Shown one piece after another: positions 13,601 through 28,600 of a stretch of DNA of 64,000 bases; within the stretch, counting starts at the first letter, position 1, and each line of letters starts with the position of its first letter. This DNA comes from Strongylocentrotus droebachiensis (taxonomy: Eukaryota; Echinodermata; Echinoidea; Camarodonta; Strongylocentrotidae). A program made the translations under genes and the position numbers. Under the pieces are notes generated by a model. That model saw nothing but the letters and a program-made list of their open reading frames with translations, was not told where the DNA came from and made no database searches. The stretch spans positions 744,001-808,000 of the forward strand of contig JAVYIG010000067.1 of assembly GCA_035222895.1 (NCBI GenBank), read 5' to 3'.

Positions 13601-16600
13601 TTGTTTGTAACGATGATGGATCTATCCGATAAATACAGTATGCAGAAGTGCAGATGTATGACGCCATTATTTTTGGTACTGCCAATATAATTAAATATCA
13701 ATACAATCATAGAATACACCTTTAAATCCGGACTTGGGAAATGTACACTTGTATAGTACGCATTAATTATTTAGCTGGTACATGAAAAACTTGTACACAT
13801 AACTATTTGCAATGATGCAAGAACATCCAAAATTACTTCCCCTCTCATGTTGACTAATAACAAATTATAATAAAAGACGACCATTGTTCCTTTTGTAAAT
13901 ATAATTTGTATACCCCCGTATGTTTCATACCGGTAATCATTTATGCAGTATTGAAGTTTGGTAAAATATTGTACAATACAGCCTCCAGCCGGGGTACGAT
14001 GCAATTTTTCATTCCAAAATTTGCCATAAATATTGCTACTAGGACCCATTCATCTGAAACTACATAAACAATCACTCATTTGATGAGTGTACAAAAGAAG
14101 CTTCCATTTAAGGCGATTATATAAACTTGATCTGACATGACCCCAAACCCCTTCAACATATCATCATCCTTTCAAGATCCATGACTTTGTTTTGTGCAGG
14201 TGTGCCCACCCATTAGAGAAGCCATCCCCCATCCTCACAATTACTTAGGACCGGATATACACTCTATGATGGTCAATGCATCCTTAGGGAGATGATTATC
14301 ACAGTATTCAAGAGCAGTAGGCAGGAGGGTCCTTGGTTTTTAGATGGCGACGGAGAGTCTGTCGGTTCCTTGCCCATGAGCATGCATTCACAGTAGGAAT
14401 TCTATGAGGTTTGGCTCAGTAGAGGAGCTAGTGTACAGTGTACCTCTTTGCCGAACTTGATTATATTCACAAGAAATGCATGAAGAAACACACAAGCAAT
14501 GTGTAAAGAGAGAATGGACAGGGACCCTGCTTGGACATGTCTAATACTAGCTAGAGTGTTGCTCACAAAGATTTCATGATTTATTCTAGAATCCTGAAGG
14601 ATATTCTGAACAATCATAGATTCTATCAGCTTAAAGGTGAAATTCAAAGAAAATCACAAATATGTCAAGTAATGTATGACTAGAAACTTGTAATCTAACA
14701 GATGGCCATCGTACAAGTTATAGGTCAACTACATATCGGGTGATTTATAGAAAATACAAATACGACCACCTCCATAGCAGCTGGGATATACCAGAGATTC
14801 GCCGGAAAAATAACGATGTTTTAATGACGTCACTATATGGACCAACACTGCCCAAGCAGACGACATCCCATAGAGAATGAACATAATTGCAAAGCTATTA
14901 TTTGTCAAATTATAATGAGTATAGTGTATATAAATGTAATGGCATGTCAAACCATTCAAAAGGGGATATGACCCGATTCTGATAACTAAAATCTTTTGCT
15001 TGTAAATACACAGGATAGGGGGTAATTAACAATCAAAGAAACAAGACTTTCAAATTGAAAACCCCCTGGAATGATATTAAGGACGGCATTTGTTCCCTCT
15101 TAAAACGCCGAACATACCCCGGTGTTTGCAGCTGAATATACAATGGCGTCTTATTTTGTTTACAAGCGACAGATTCCTTTATTTTTGTATCGCTGCATTT
15201 GTAATCAAAATAAAACCATGCGCGGGGTTAAGAGTGAGGCAATAGATTATACATTTAGCCTGACGGTAGTGAAGTAAGAGAAATAACTCAAGAAAAGATG
15301 AAAACACAGGCACTGAAAATGTGTGAGATGTCATGGATGATGGGCATCGTCTGCTTGTGCAAGTCATGTCCATACTGTGATCTCACACATCTCAGCAGCG
15401 TTCGGAGAGCTCTTCCGGTGCTATGCCGGGGCTGTATTTAAGCGTTTTGTAATTTATAATAATCATTACTTCGAATGTTTCCAAGCATTGAATTTTGATA
15501 ACCTTGTCGAATCAAAGTTTCAACTTTGCAATAATGAAAATAAATTTAGTTTTTAAAATCAATGAATATCAACTTTAATACTTAATGGCGTGAAATAGGA
15601 CGTTGTAACATACCCTACATTTTTTATTTTTTTTATTTGCATGGTGTTCTTTACATTATTGGAAGATGGGGCGAGAGGAGGGATAGGTTTCAAAGGAATT
15701 ACGGCACACTCCATGTAATTAGTTATTTCTACGCATTGTATACATTTACAAATGAATATGTTCATGGGGGCTTCTAAAAAACTAAAACATGTTATGCTCT
15801 GTTTTAATATCATATTAGAAATTTAACCAAGAAAGAGCCCCCCACCCCCCCCCCCCCTGCTCACCCAATCCCTTGCCCCTACTTATAAATGATGCTGATA
15901 GGATATGATCTGGATATGTTATGACACAGGTTGGAAAATAACAGGTCTACATGTACATGTATATGTGGGCGTGTATGGAGGCCTGGCCTTGGCCAACATC
16001 AGTACTGCTATGAATAATCCTAATTTACAGATGAGTACTGTGGCAAAATAGAAACCGTTTATGGGCAAAAGAACTCATTAAATTTGCCATGTTGGACCCA
16101 ATGCAGACTGTCCATCAGACACTTTCTGTTTCAATTACTCATCAATCTCAATCTTAACATGAGAGTCTGCACATGAGAGTAGACTAGAAACACCTGACAA
16201 GAATTACATGTTGCATGGGGATAAAGTAGCCTGGGTGCAAAATGCAAGGTGATTGACATTCAAGGTTGAAAACCATACATCCAGCCACTGTTCACCCAAG
16301 TTCATGATACAGGACAACATACCCCCCTTTCAGACGAGCACAAACGTATCGCATTATGAAACGGGCAGAGCTACATGATCACCAATCAGTTTTTCTTTCT
16401 GAATGTTTACATAGTGACACAGAAGTCTGAGCGTTGTCATGAAGGAAAATTGATAGAGAATTGGGGGCTACCACGTGCATGAGGATCTATCAAACAAACA
16501 ATATGCATGTGCTGGGCATGGGTTCTTGCGAGTCGCTGATATAAACCAGGCAAGTGTACATGTAATTTTGTATGGCTTTATCAAATCCCATGGCACAAGC

Positions 16601-19600
16601 CCGCGGCACACTGGACATGGGGAGAATCTGACTTCTGACCTAAAATACAGTCAGAACTGTTTCAGCAAACCACCTGTACTAGGAAGATCACCTGCCTACA
16701 AAGACCAATTTTTTCCCCCTTTTTCGTTTTTCATTGATTGTCCATACTATTCTGAATACAATTTTGTATAAATTCCCTCTCGTGTGAATGGCCCATTAAA
16801 CTACAATGCTTATAGTGAGGAAGTTTGGGTGATGTGAGTCAAAACTGTACACCTATTATAGGCATGATACATTTGCATAACAACTAGGTCGGGGGAAAAA
16901 AACAGTGGGTATGGGAGGTTCTGAATGAGGTAACCTGGTTTTATATCATATCATACCTTTATTGCTTTTACCGGTTTGCAAACAAGTAGTGACATGCGAT
17001 GACTAATCGCCTATGAATGAATCAACAACGTGTGCCTACAATATGACAGGTTACAGGCTCAACAAATTAGCCCCAAAACAGACGGAAAAGAAACAATGAA
17101 TAGGCTAGCTTCAGTCTATAAATAACAAGGTTTAGTCCATATGCAGGACCATTGGTTTCCTCCTCAAATTCAATGGAGTGTATGTGTACATGTGCCACCC
17201 CTATTGTTGTGTTGGTGACCACATAGGGTTGGTCATTCCATTGTGAGTGACTGTTTGGTTCTGTGGTTAGGAAAGTACTGGCACAGGGCACAGTGTCAAA
17301 CCACTTGTTTGTCGGCCCAGCTACCCAAGGGCCAAGGTACTATTGACTCAAAGTCCAAATCTTGCACTTAAAAAAAATAAAATAACTGAATTGTTTGTGG
17401 CAAGGCTTATGTTACCTTGAATGTAATATAATGCCCTATTCATATCCTTTTCCTGTTCCAACAGATTTCTACATCAATTTCTACATCCAGTGTCATTGTT
17501 CCGTCCGTCTACATTCAGTAGACATGTCTTGTCATGAGTGTCACTCATAACCAAAATAATGACATTGAAAAACAAAAGCGGGAGAGAGAGAGAGAGAGAG
17601 AGAGGGAGATGAAGATGGGGAAAAAGAAGCATGAAGGAAGGTGATGTGACCCCTCCTATATTATGTCCTTTCCAAATCGGTGAACTTGTTTATTCATATT
17701 TCATGTACAAAGAGTGATCGGTCCCCTTTAATGATGACAGTTCACCCCCCCCCCCCCTTACTAGAAAATGGCAAGGCCCTTACAAAACTATTGTCCCTAT
17801 TCTTTAACTATGAGCTATGAAGAATGAATGAACAAATTTATTAAATAAATATAGTAATAGCTAGTAGCAGTGTCATGAAATGAAATTGTCGCACTGTTAA
17901 TTAAAACAGAGAACAGAGCTTCGATTAATTTTTGGTAGAATTTAGAAGCTCTCTCATTCGAGGCTTGTCATAAGGAAAAATATGATATCAATAATTGTAC
18001 AAATATTACATAATAATTTTCATAAATTATATAAAGTTATGAGATGACAATGAAGTGTACACATCTTATCAATTTTTGGGTGGCATAAATTTGCAGTCAT
18101 ATATTGGAGACACAGCCCCATTGAGGAGGCAGTCACTGAATAACGTTAAGCTTGGCCTATAGTACAAACAGACTGTACACACACTGTTAATTAAACTTGG
18201 ACTTTGGTCAGTCATACTCATTACGAGATAATTATTTCATCACCGCCGTCGTTATCTTAAAAAACATCACAACTATTACAATACCCTCCTGATATACACA
18301 GGTCATAACAAGGGTGTGTCGGGATCTGGATTGCACTTTATCCAAACACAGACCAAGTCTGCAAACATCCAGCCCAGTTGGCGAGCCAACATTGATGCTG
18401 GAAGGTCACCTGTCGTATAAGAAACTGGCGCCTTTTCAAGCATCCATGCGATAGGCCTACATGTACAGACAGTGTACACGTTTGATGTACAAGTCAATGC
18501 CTAGTACCTACACGATACTAATAATTAGCTTGCATGGTTGATACAAGTAGCATTGAAAATCACATATTTCAGGAGAACACTGTCAAAACATTGAATCAAT
18601 ATTGAAATTTATCCAATCAATATTGAAAATTTATCCAATCCAAGATGACAGTTTGATACCAATAATCTGTAAGGAATGTCTTTTTTTCTTTCTCAATCCC
18701 TATCTTTATTTATGCCACTACAGTACTTGTAAATGAGTTATAACAAATTCAGTCTTGTACCCTACTCAAGCATATATTTTAGCCTTTAAAAAAAAAACAC
18801 AGAGAGATTTACCCATATCCAATGGGTCACATTGACTGTGTATAACCTGGTTCACACTTTGAGTCCCACAGCGTCACTAATGTCATCTGGCAAGATCTAC
18901 ATTTGCCGCTCTCTACCCAGGTGTTAAATGGGTACCCTGTAGCATACAGACATTAAACGTGGCTGTATGATTTAAGGCCAAATAAAAAACTAACATGTTG
19001 AGCGTCCTGTTTTTTGGAAAAATAGGAAGGAGGAGGCCCCTTTTTCTTTTTTTCAAAATGGCGCTCAGTACATTTTCCCTGACAGTCTGGCTATTTTTTA
19101 AGATGGCCGCCGCCATTAAAAAAAAAAAAAAAAAAAAAAAAATCAGAAATAGCAGTGTTTTTTCATGTTTTTTTTTCTTCAAAAAAAAAAAAAAAAAAAA
19201 TAGGAGGCGGCCCCCAAAAAGAAAGCGGGCGGGGACGCTAAACAAGGATATTTTTTTTTAATGGCCTAACGCACAACGATAGACAAGGGTTTTTGCCTGC
19301 AAACTACATTTAGGGAGGGACTGAGCTTTAATCGTTAGAAGGCAGGTGGAGCCTAGTCTGTAGGAATAGACTCTAATTTGATACTTCAACACAATTCCAT
19401 AAAAGCCTTGAGTCAATCCTAGCTACAATGTACACTGTATGTCAGTATAGTCTCTGGCTGTCAGTAGCAGCTACAGTACAAGACGTATGGGGTGTTGTAC
19501 TGTGGGCCACACAGTTTGCATAATCTCGCTGTTCAGACACTATATTACACACTAAAATTGGCAAGTGTCCGTGCCTGCAAACTAACATGTACATGTAGGT

Positions 19601-22600
19601 GAAGGCTAAATCAGAACTGCCTGTGATCGTGTGTCATCCAAATTCAGGTTGAACAAAGCTCATGGTAAACATACATGTACATGTACATGGCTCCTGTTTT
19701 TTTAACATAGAGAGTACCGTTACGAGATATGACGGATGGCACAATCAATTGGGATCAACTGTCACCATGGAAACACTATGAAAACATACATTCATATTAA
19801 TGCGAAAATGCATGAGTTCTGTGTGTTGGTGTGTGCTTCATCAAATGTGGATTTAAAATGCATGCTTGTAATCAGGGTAAAATAAAATGAGGGAAAAATT
19901 ATATTGAAACTTCTAGTACCGTAGTTAATACATTATTAGGGACTTTTCGATTTGCACGTTTATAAGTGGACTGCAACGTATGCGGTCATTTTTTAAGCAG
20001 GGTTGACGCGGCACGCTGACTGTTGTTCGTTACCTTTTCGGTTTCACACAACTACGAAGCTCGCTTAGTGAGCGCGAAACTCGATCGAATAGCTAAAGAT
20101 CCAACAACAAATTCGGTGCAGGGACTGTTCTCAAAAATTATGCTGCAACAGATCAGCGATGCACAAATAAAATGTGTTTATTTTATGAATTATTCTGCTT
20201 AGTGAGCGCGAAATCGATCGAAAAGCTAAAGATCCAACACACCAAACTCGGTGCATGGGACTGGTCTCGAAAAAAATGCTGCAACAGATTGGCGATGCAT
20301 GAATAAAATGTGTTCATTTAATGATTTATTCTGCAACAATTTTGATTTAAGGGAAATTACAGACACGAAAATGTGTTAATTTAAGAGAATTCACGCTTCC
20401 ACCACTCTCTGGTTCTAGAATTAGGTCAATTGCGTTCATTTTGTGACTTCAATTTGATGTTTTGTGCCTACAAAAGATTGCTTACGAACACGACTCGTCA
20501 CAGTTTGCGAACGAACGGCAAAACAAGGGCGAATGCGTTCGAGAATTCTGCTACGAACGATGAGCTCGTCGATGCGCATGCGCACTGCTTCAAAAGTGAC
20601 CGCATACGTCGCAGTCCACTAGTGAACGTGCAAATCGAAAAGTCCCTATTAAAACCCCCACATAATTCACAGCTCCAATAATGACAATAACAAAATATTT
20701 AAAAAAGAAAAAAATTAAACAAAGCATATTTTACAGAGAGTAAGTGTAGAATCTTGAACAAATGCAAAGGAGTGATCCTGCTACCACACGTATATTATAT
20801 TTAGTCAGTAATATATATTAGAATGAAGCTTTCTTCAATTTCTGTCATGCATACACGTACAATACCGGGTGCATGTGTGAACTGTAAATATCTGTTACCT
20901 TGAGTTTTAGTTCTAATCTGATAGACATCTACCAAATTACCATTGTTATTCAACCCGTAATTTACACAAGGCTTACAAGAATCGTATCATTAGGCTTTTG
21001 AAAATAGTCAAAATAACATTTTGCCCCCACCCCCAGTCCACATACATGTACATGTAACATAAAATATTAAAAATTGTGTAGTATAGAGAAGATTTGGAAA
21101 ATGGAATTCCAGTACATGTACTTAACAGAATACAGATAAAACAACTATTTTTCTGTGAATGTATTTTAAAAGGATTTACACGTACTAATACACACATGTT
21201 CATAGTATATTTCAGGTAACATGAATGGTATTCCATTAGTGCCTGTATTTAAAGTTGATACTCTAAGCAAATAAATGTCCCTTAATTTGTTACCTACGGC
21301 AAGTATATGTTATTTTTAAGTTTTTCAATTACTTAGTATATCACAAAAAAATTCTGTCTACTCGAAATCCTCAATTGAAATGTTGAAAATATCCGCCTCT
21401 CTTTGCATAGAAAATCAGTCACGGCGCTGGTCTACTATTTATGACCTCACGTCCGGGAGAGAGTATATTCACGTACCCGGATGTTCCATAGCAAACATGT
21501 GCAGAGTGATACGATTTTCTGCATATTTTTGTTTCAAAGGCTGAAAAGTCTAATAAATCATAATTCTATGTACAATTCTTTACCTTCCCCTAGTACTTCA
21601 TAGTATTAATATCAATTCCCCTTTTAAAAATTATGACATATACATGCCAATGATGTGCTATTAGTCGATATTTTCACCATAAATTTTTTGTTTTGGTGTT
21701 GAAATCGGCCCAGGCACGGAGTGAACAGTGCTGTCTACCCATGCACAGTTCATTGCCATACACTACAGCGATCTCCCGATGGTTTCTTCTTCCTTTTTCC
21801 CCATGTCTTTCGCCTTCCTTGGCCCTGAAGATCCTTCATCTACCAATTCTGACACCGGTAGTCAGAAGCAAGTCTTTGTTAGTTGTTTTTCTTAGCTGGC
21901 AACGTCGCTTTCATTCTCTTGCAATTGCCGATAAACATATAACTAGCGCACGTACGTTCCATCACAAGCAAGCAGCGCCTAGAGCAGCGGCTTGGTCTTA
22001 CCTCCCGATTCTGCTCGCTTCACGAACGTTCATGCAAGAGCCGCATCACTCGTCAAAATATTATAGAGGAAGCGCGCTTGCATGATCTCGTTCAAGTTTG
22101 ATATTTTACCACATAAAATGTTTTACTGGTACTGTATCCTTTTTTGAGGCAGTCACACACATCTATGATAATTACTATCATAGTTCTAGACCTATTCGTT
22201 TTACAAAACTGCTCCTGTACCTTAATTATCTGATGACAATATAATGCATCCGCCTATTCATACGTGCACGATTTAACTTAAATTCCTAAGCAGTAAACTC
22301 GTCTTAAATCTCTACCAAATAGGTGAATATGAGGATATAAAAAGAAATCAGCGACTGGAAAATGTTGCTTCGTTATTCTTCATTCAAATGAAAACAGAAA
22401 ATCCATCAAATATACTCCTTAACAACAACAAATCTAAGCTCTGACAGGATAGCATTTACGTAGGGATATCACTGCCATTCACTCTCACTGAGCCCATGAC
22501 TCCCGTTCGTGACGTCACGGATAGAGGCCCGACTCTACGTGCACTTCCGGGTTTCAGACTTAGATATTTTGGTAGAGTTTACTCGAATAAATTCATTATT

Positions 22601-25600
22601 CTAAACTTGTTTTGTCGGGTGGACACCATTTGGTGTTATTATGGGGGTTAAAAGCTTTCTATTTATGTAATTATCTCAGTATTTGGGATTGTCTTAGAGT
22701 ATCAACTTTAACAGAATTTCACTAGAGTACCTTGATGTAATCAAGTCTTGATGGCATTTACCTTAGCACTAGAAAAGCAAATTAACACAAATTCACTGCA
22801 TGAATTATTAATTTATCAAATTCAACTAGAGTGCGCTGGCACTAAAATATACATCCTCTTCACTGCATGTATGTAGAGCTCAAGGCATCGAACTTGGAGG
22901 AAGATTTTAGGCCCTGAAATAACAACACCAGGCACTTCATTTTGACCCAATTCACTGGCTGACATTTAACCAGAGATATACACATGTATGGCCTGTTCAC
23001 ACTCCACAAATTTATATTGAACTACATGTAGAATCAAGTACAGACAGGCAGAAATGTATAAAGAATCATTGTGGAGTGAAAGGGGTGTAGTATAAACACT
23101 GGATTTCACAATATCGTGTAAAGTCATAATGTGTTTGATAAAGAAATTATATGTAGTTTTGAAGAGGTCAGTTGCCCAATCATTAATGTGCACTCAAAAT
23201 AAGCCCCGCCCAGTTAAGCTTCATTCAGACATGAAGTGATAAACCGCAGCATTATTTTTTTTTAAATGATGTAAGAGTGATACGCTTCGCATTTTAGTAT
23301 CCTACATGTATAATGTAGAGCTCAGTGAACATTAATTATGGAACCTTTGTTGCACGCAGTGGTCATTCATTTACACACTTAAAAAAAAAAAATTAGTGAG
23401 ATTTACAAGTAATTAAAACAGAAAGTGTCTGACTATCGCTTTATATCTGAACAGATACCCCTTCAGATCAAAATGCGTCTTCTTCAGGTCTTGGTCCCAC
23501 AGGTCGAGATCTCCTTGGCTACAATTCACATACGATATAACATTCAGATGAGAATGGGGCCCTGACTGTATATATAATTTTGTTCAAAGTGATGCTCAAA
23601 CATGTGGTTCCCTACACGTTTCATTATCCTTTTCTTTACTCGACGTTCAGATAGCAACATTTAATAACTTATCGTAATGATAGCCAAACAATGATTATTG
23701 GAAGTCTGAACAGGGGAATATTTTTATCACTCCAAGTTGCTCACATTCGGTACAATTTTTCTCGTATATAAACCAGTAGCCAAATGATGAATATTGGAAG
23801 TCTGAACAGGGGGTATATTTTTATCCCTCCAAGGTGCTCACATTCGGTAAAATCTTTCAGAGAGTAATGTGTGTTGAAGCGATTGTAGGTAAATAGCTCT
23901 TCTCAACCTCCATTAATCATAATGAAACATGACATGCATGCATGCACACTTCCTCTCGATTAAACATTCTAAAATTGCAGGATACGTGTGGTACTACACG
24001 AAAGGGATATTGTAGTAATAAATGTGATATTAAAACAGTCTCATATCAAAGATGAACCATCAATGTAGATGTACATATTTAATGTCTCGTCTACCATAAA
24101 TCTCCGTGTATAAGGCGCACCTGTGTATAAGGCGCACCCCTATTTTGGGAAGAAATGAAAGAAAAAAAGAAAGAAAACCCACGCGGGGAAGGACCTTCAT
24201 TTAACATCGAGGTGCAGTTAAAGGTGCTGATTAGTGCTTGTGAACTTGTCACAAATTATAGTAACAATGTCGTTTTTAGAAGAATGTGTAAGATCATTAA
24301 TGTAAATTAAAAACAAATAAACAATACAGTACCTAGGAAAGGACCTTGTGGTACACCATTTGTTATAGAAAACAAATTGAGGAATTATTATTATAAACTA
24401 CATATTGAGATCTATCAGAAAGATTACTTTCAAACCAAGATGACAGACAAATTTGAGTGTTGTTGTAGTTTCCGAGTGGTGAGTCAACACACTGATTACG
24501 GAGCTGGGAGACATTGCCAGGCAAAGCGCCATAAATTTTCAATTTTTTTTTTTTTCGGCTGCAAAAAAGTGTGTTTTATACACAGAGATTTACGGTACTA
24601 AAAATAGCAAATTTTACATTCTAATGTAAATTGAAAGAAATACTATACAAGATAATAAATGTGCTGGAAAAAAAATACAATCCCTTTTCACTTTCATAGA
24701 AGTTCATGTATTCTAATTCTATATCATGAAAATGTTAAAAGATATGTACAGGTATGAGCAGTTCTCTATGAAGAATGCCGATTATTATCTATCACTTAAA
24801 ATGAAAATAAATTAATTAACAGTACACATGCACTAATTACACGTAAGCATAGATTTTAAAAAGGTATTTTTGTGTGGATGACTCTAATAAGCACAGAAAT
24901 TTCTGTGATATGTTGTTTTCATAATGAATACAGATTTTGACAATATTCCCTTATGAATTTCCAGGTCACGTTTGCATGTTGTTAAAATTTATGACCCAAC
25001 AAAATTCACGAAAATATAGGCTTATAATAATAATAATAAATTACATTTATATAGCGCTTAATACAAAGTTTCTAAGCGCTTAACAACAAATAAAATTAAA
25101 GTAATGTTAACTTACAAATTACAAGAATATAATACATGATACATAATTATAATAACAATTTCTTAATAACAATAATAATACAATAATAATAGTTAATATT
25201 TACATAAAGCTTTATAGTTAAACAAACAAAATATGATTACATTACATTACATATTAAACAGATAAGTCTTAAGTTTACTTTTGAATGTCTCTAAGGTTGG
25301 GGACTCGCGTATTTCATGGGGAAGATTGTTCCAAAGTTGGGGGGCACAGACAGAAAAGGCACGATTTCCATAGCGGGTGTGGGTGCGAGGGCCTGGGGCA
25401 AGATGAAGATGTGCTGTGGATGATGATCTGAGACGCATAGATGAAGTACGAGTTTTAGGAGTGATGAGTGCCGAGAGATATGAGGGAGCAAGTTTGTGAA
25501 AGGCCTTGTATGTCAGCATGAGAATCTTGAATTTGATACGTTGTTGGAGGGGGAGCCAGTGTAGAGAACGAATGATCGGTGTGATGTGTTCATGTTTTCT

Positions 25601-28600
25601 TGTACGTGTGATGAGGCGTGCTGCTGTGTTCTGAATATGTTGAAGAGGGGCTAAATGAGAGCTAGGGAGATTGATTAATAGTCCATTACAGTAATCAAGG
25701 TGGGAAGTTACAAGGGCATTAACAAGACGATGAGTAGAACTTTGATCCAGAAATTTTCGCAGTTTTCCAACTTTATGCTGTCATCTGAAGTCTTGTCGTT
25801 AATAACTCCTTATGTGAAGTGGGACACCGGCCTCCTTCCCAAACTGTCAGTTGGCTGAATTTCACTGTCAACATTTCCGCAGAATGCCAGCATTTCCTCT
25901 TATTATCTCCTTATATCTGGAAGGTGTGAGCCTGGTGTAGCAGTATTTGGATAATAATATACCACTACATGCTCTCAGATTCACTTCCCTTCACTGTAGC
26001 TAGTATTTCCTCCTCCCACGCAACTGGAAGTTAATGCCTTGATAGATAATTAAAATCAGTTTAATTGTTAAGTGAAACACATACATGTTTATGCAGAGCT
26101 ACATGTACATGTACTATCTTTCGTTTTATCACTTCAGTATTTTGATGGTTGAATTTTTAATTTCTTTTCCCCCTTGTTCAAGGCCCACTTCCTTTCCCTG
26201 TGCATGTACACGTAGGTGGTAATTGGGGTGTTTCCTCTAGAAACTTGCATGCTACCACTAGATAATGTCTAATGTCTAAATAGAATTTAAGTTTATTTTT
26301 AATTGCCAAAACATTTACATACAGTAGGCCTACATACATATAAATTTCATTGAACAACAAAAAGAAGACATGTTGATAGCTCACATTTCCTCCAAGAATG
26401 CAACCGTTTAGCTAATTAATGCCTTAGTACTTAATTTAATTTAATTACTAAGTCAATTTATCTGAATTGTCCATGTACATTGTAGAGGTAGAGATGTAGA
26501 TGTAGGCCTAAATGAGTGTACATGTACAGTGTACTTGATAACTTTCATCACATTTCAGTATTCTATGAGTGAAACTAATTTTGTTGCTGTTCTTTTGTTA
26601 TGAGAATCACTTACAAATGTACATGTAGTTCATATTAAATTACAACCACAATGACGAAATCACGACATGTACTTTGTACAGTTATGAAACATGTTATTCA
26701 ATGTACATTTACATTTGTCCTTGATATCTACATGTAAATGTTCATTTACATATTTACATGTAGGTCAAAGAAGTACTTCACGATATGCATGATGTACTAC
26801 AGACAGCGCATACATTTACACGTGCAGTACTGAAAGTCTACACTGTATATAAGCCATACTTGTCGGTAGCGTAGGGAGCTAGCGGAACATGAATATGGAA
26901 AATCAATGGCCTGGGGTTATGTGCATTTGAGGGTGATCTCACACTCCGATATGGACATAGACAGGTGAACTCCTCTATCCAAATGAGTTTTGACTTGCAA
27001 TAATGTACATATGTATCATGTGTGCACTGGAGAGCTTGTGGTGGTTTAAATGCCATTGGTTTTGCTTCAACACGTACGTCTTCCTTCCTCGAGTTCCCTT
27101 TTAAATCATTCACACTAGTTTGCATGGGTTTGAGACAATTTGTTTGATGGAAAATGAGAAAAAACAGCATTTAACTGTCAATTGGAAATAGAATTGTTTT
27201 TTATGCATGCATGTCAAAGCATTGTTTAACAATGTTTCCAGTTTTACACATCTATGATGCATGGCCTTACGTGTTATTGTCTGTGATATGGTATAATATT
27301 GAAGCCCTACAAAAATGTACGCTTCAAAAACGTAAAAATCTTTGAGTGACTGGTTTTACCACACTCATTTTCCCCACTAGACTGTAGTGTTACAAAAAAA
27401 ACTTTGGGAAAACGGTTTTTTGAAATTTAGAATTCCAATCATAAATATCTTCATAACCTAACGATTGGCTGGTAAAGGTCATGGGATTCATTTTTGTAGC
27501 ATGAGCTAAATCCAGGATTTTGTATTAGAATCAGAGGCAAAGTTACCTAATAATACCTTTAAATGCACATTTCCTTCAAAGAGCGATTTTATTGTTATTG
27601 TTATTGTTAATGTGTGACCAGCCTTTAATGATTTTCATAGAACATTAAAAGACAGATGACCTCTAAAGGAGAATAATCTCTGTAATTGGTTCTTCTTGTT
27701 TCAGCCTTTGTCACTACTGGAGGACAATTCGTGATACCCTTGGAATATCATGAATCCTTGGAGCGGAGATTAACCGCTTGCATATAAAAAGAAAGGGGGC
27801 ATCAACAACAGTTAGAAACCTTTCATGGTTTGGGGTATAAATAATTGATAACCTGTTCAGCTAGAGCAAATCAATACTAGGCAGTGCTTTGGACGGCACT
27901 GTCTGTGTACATGCAGCCCACACCCAGGTCATAGTCTGCTGAGTGATCGCTGTCCTGGTTGATGTGATTATAATGGTGTACACAAAACCCCATTCAGCCA
28001 TAGTACTACGTTTTACTTGCACAGGTAAAACTTAAAGCCCATCTGCACTAGTTTGGCATGGAGGGATTAGACCTCACTGCAAGGTCACTAGCAGATGTTC
28101 ATTTTATCAAATCAGCTCTCAATTAACATTTAAAAAAAAGAGGATCATGGGCCACCAACGGCACCGCTTTAGGCGTTGTTTTCTATATTGAGGGAGCAAG
28201 TAGTTACAAGTAGTACAGTGGGACTTTAACAACTTTTTCATTTAGTCACATTTGTGTTTGTGTTGAAGAAATATGGAACTGATATCTCTCTCTCTCTCTC
28301 TCTCTCTCTAGTACTTATTTCAGTATGTACTGTAAGGGCTGAACAATTTATGAGATAATGAACTCAGGCCTGATTGCAAAGACTACAATAACAGAGGGAT
28401 GGGAGGGGCGAGTCGAGTGTTGTCCTCAAAAGATGCGTTGAGTGGGGTTGAATGGATGAAGTAAGGAAGGGGTACAGACAAAACAGGGCTTGGCTAAACA
28501 GCCTCTTTACAAAGGAGATGATAACAATGACAATGGTTGCTAAGGCTAATCATACACAGTGCTATAATAGTCATTACTTGATTGAGCTCAGTGAATGGAG

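Noticed and set aside
18913-19261. Lys/Phe-rich ORFs on both strands
   Set aside because: Created by A and T runs in low-complexity sequence; no conserved motif.
21693-22085. 130-residue plus-strand ORF, longest in the CSNK1G introns
   Set aside because: No recognisable domain, no splice or promoter context on that strand; likely chance in a locally GC-richer block.
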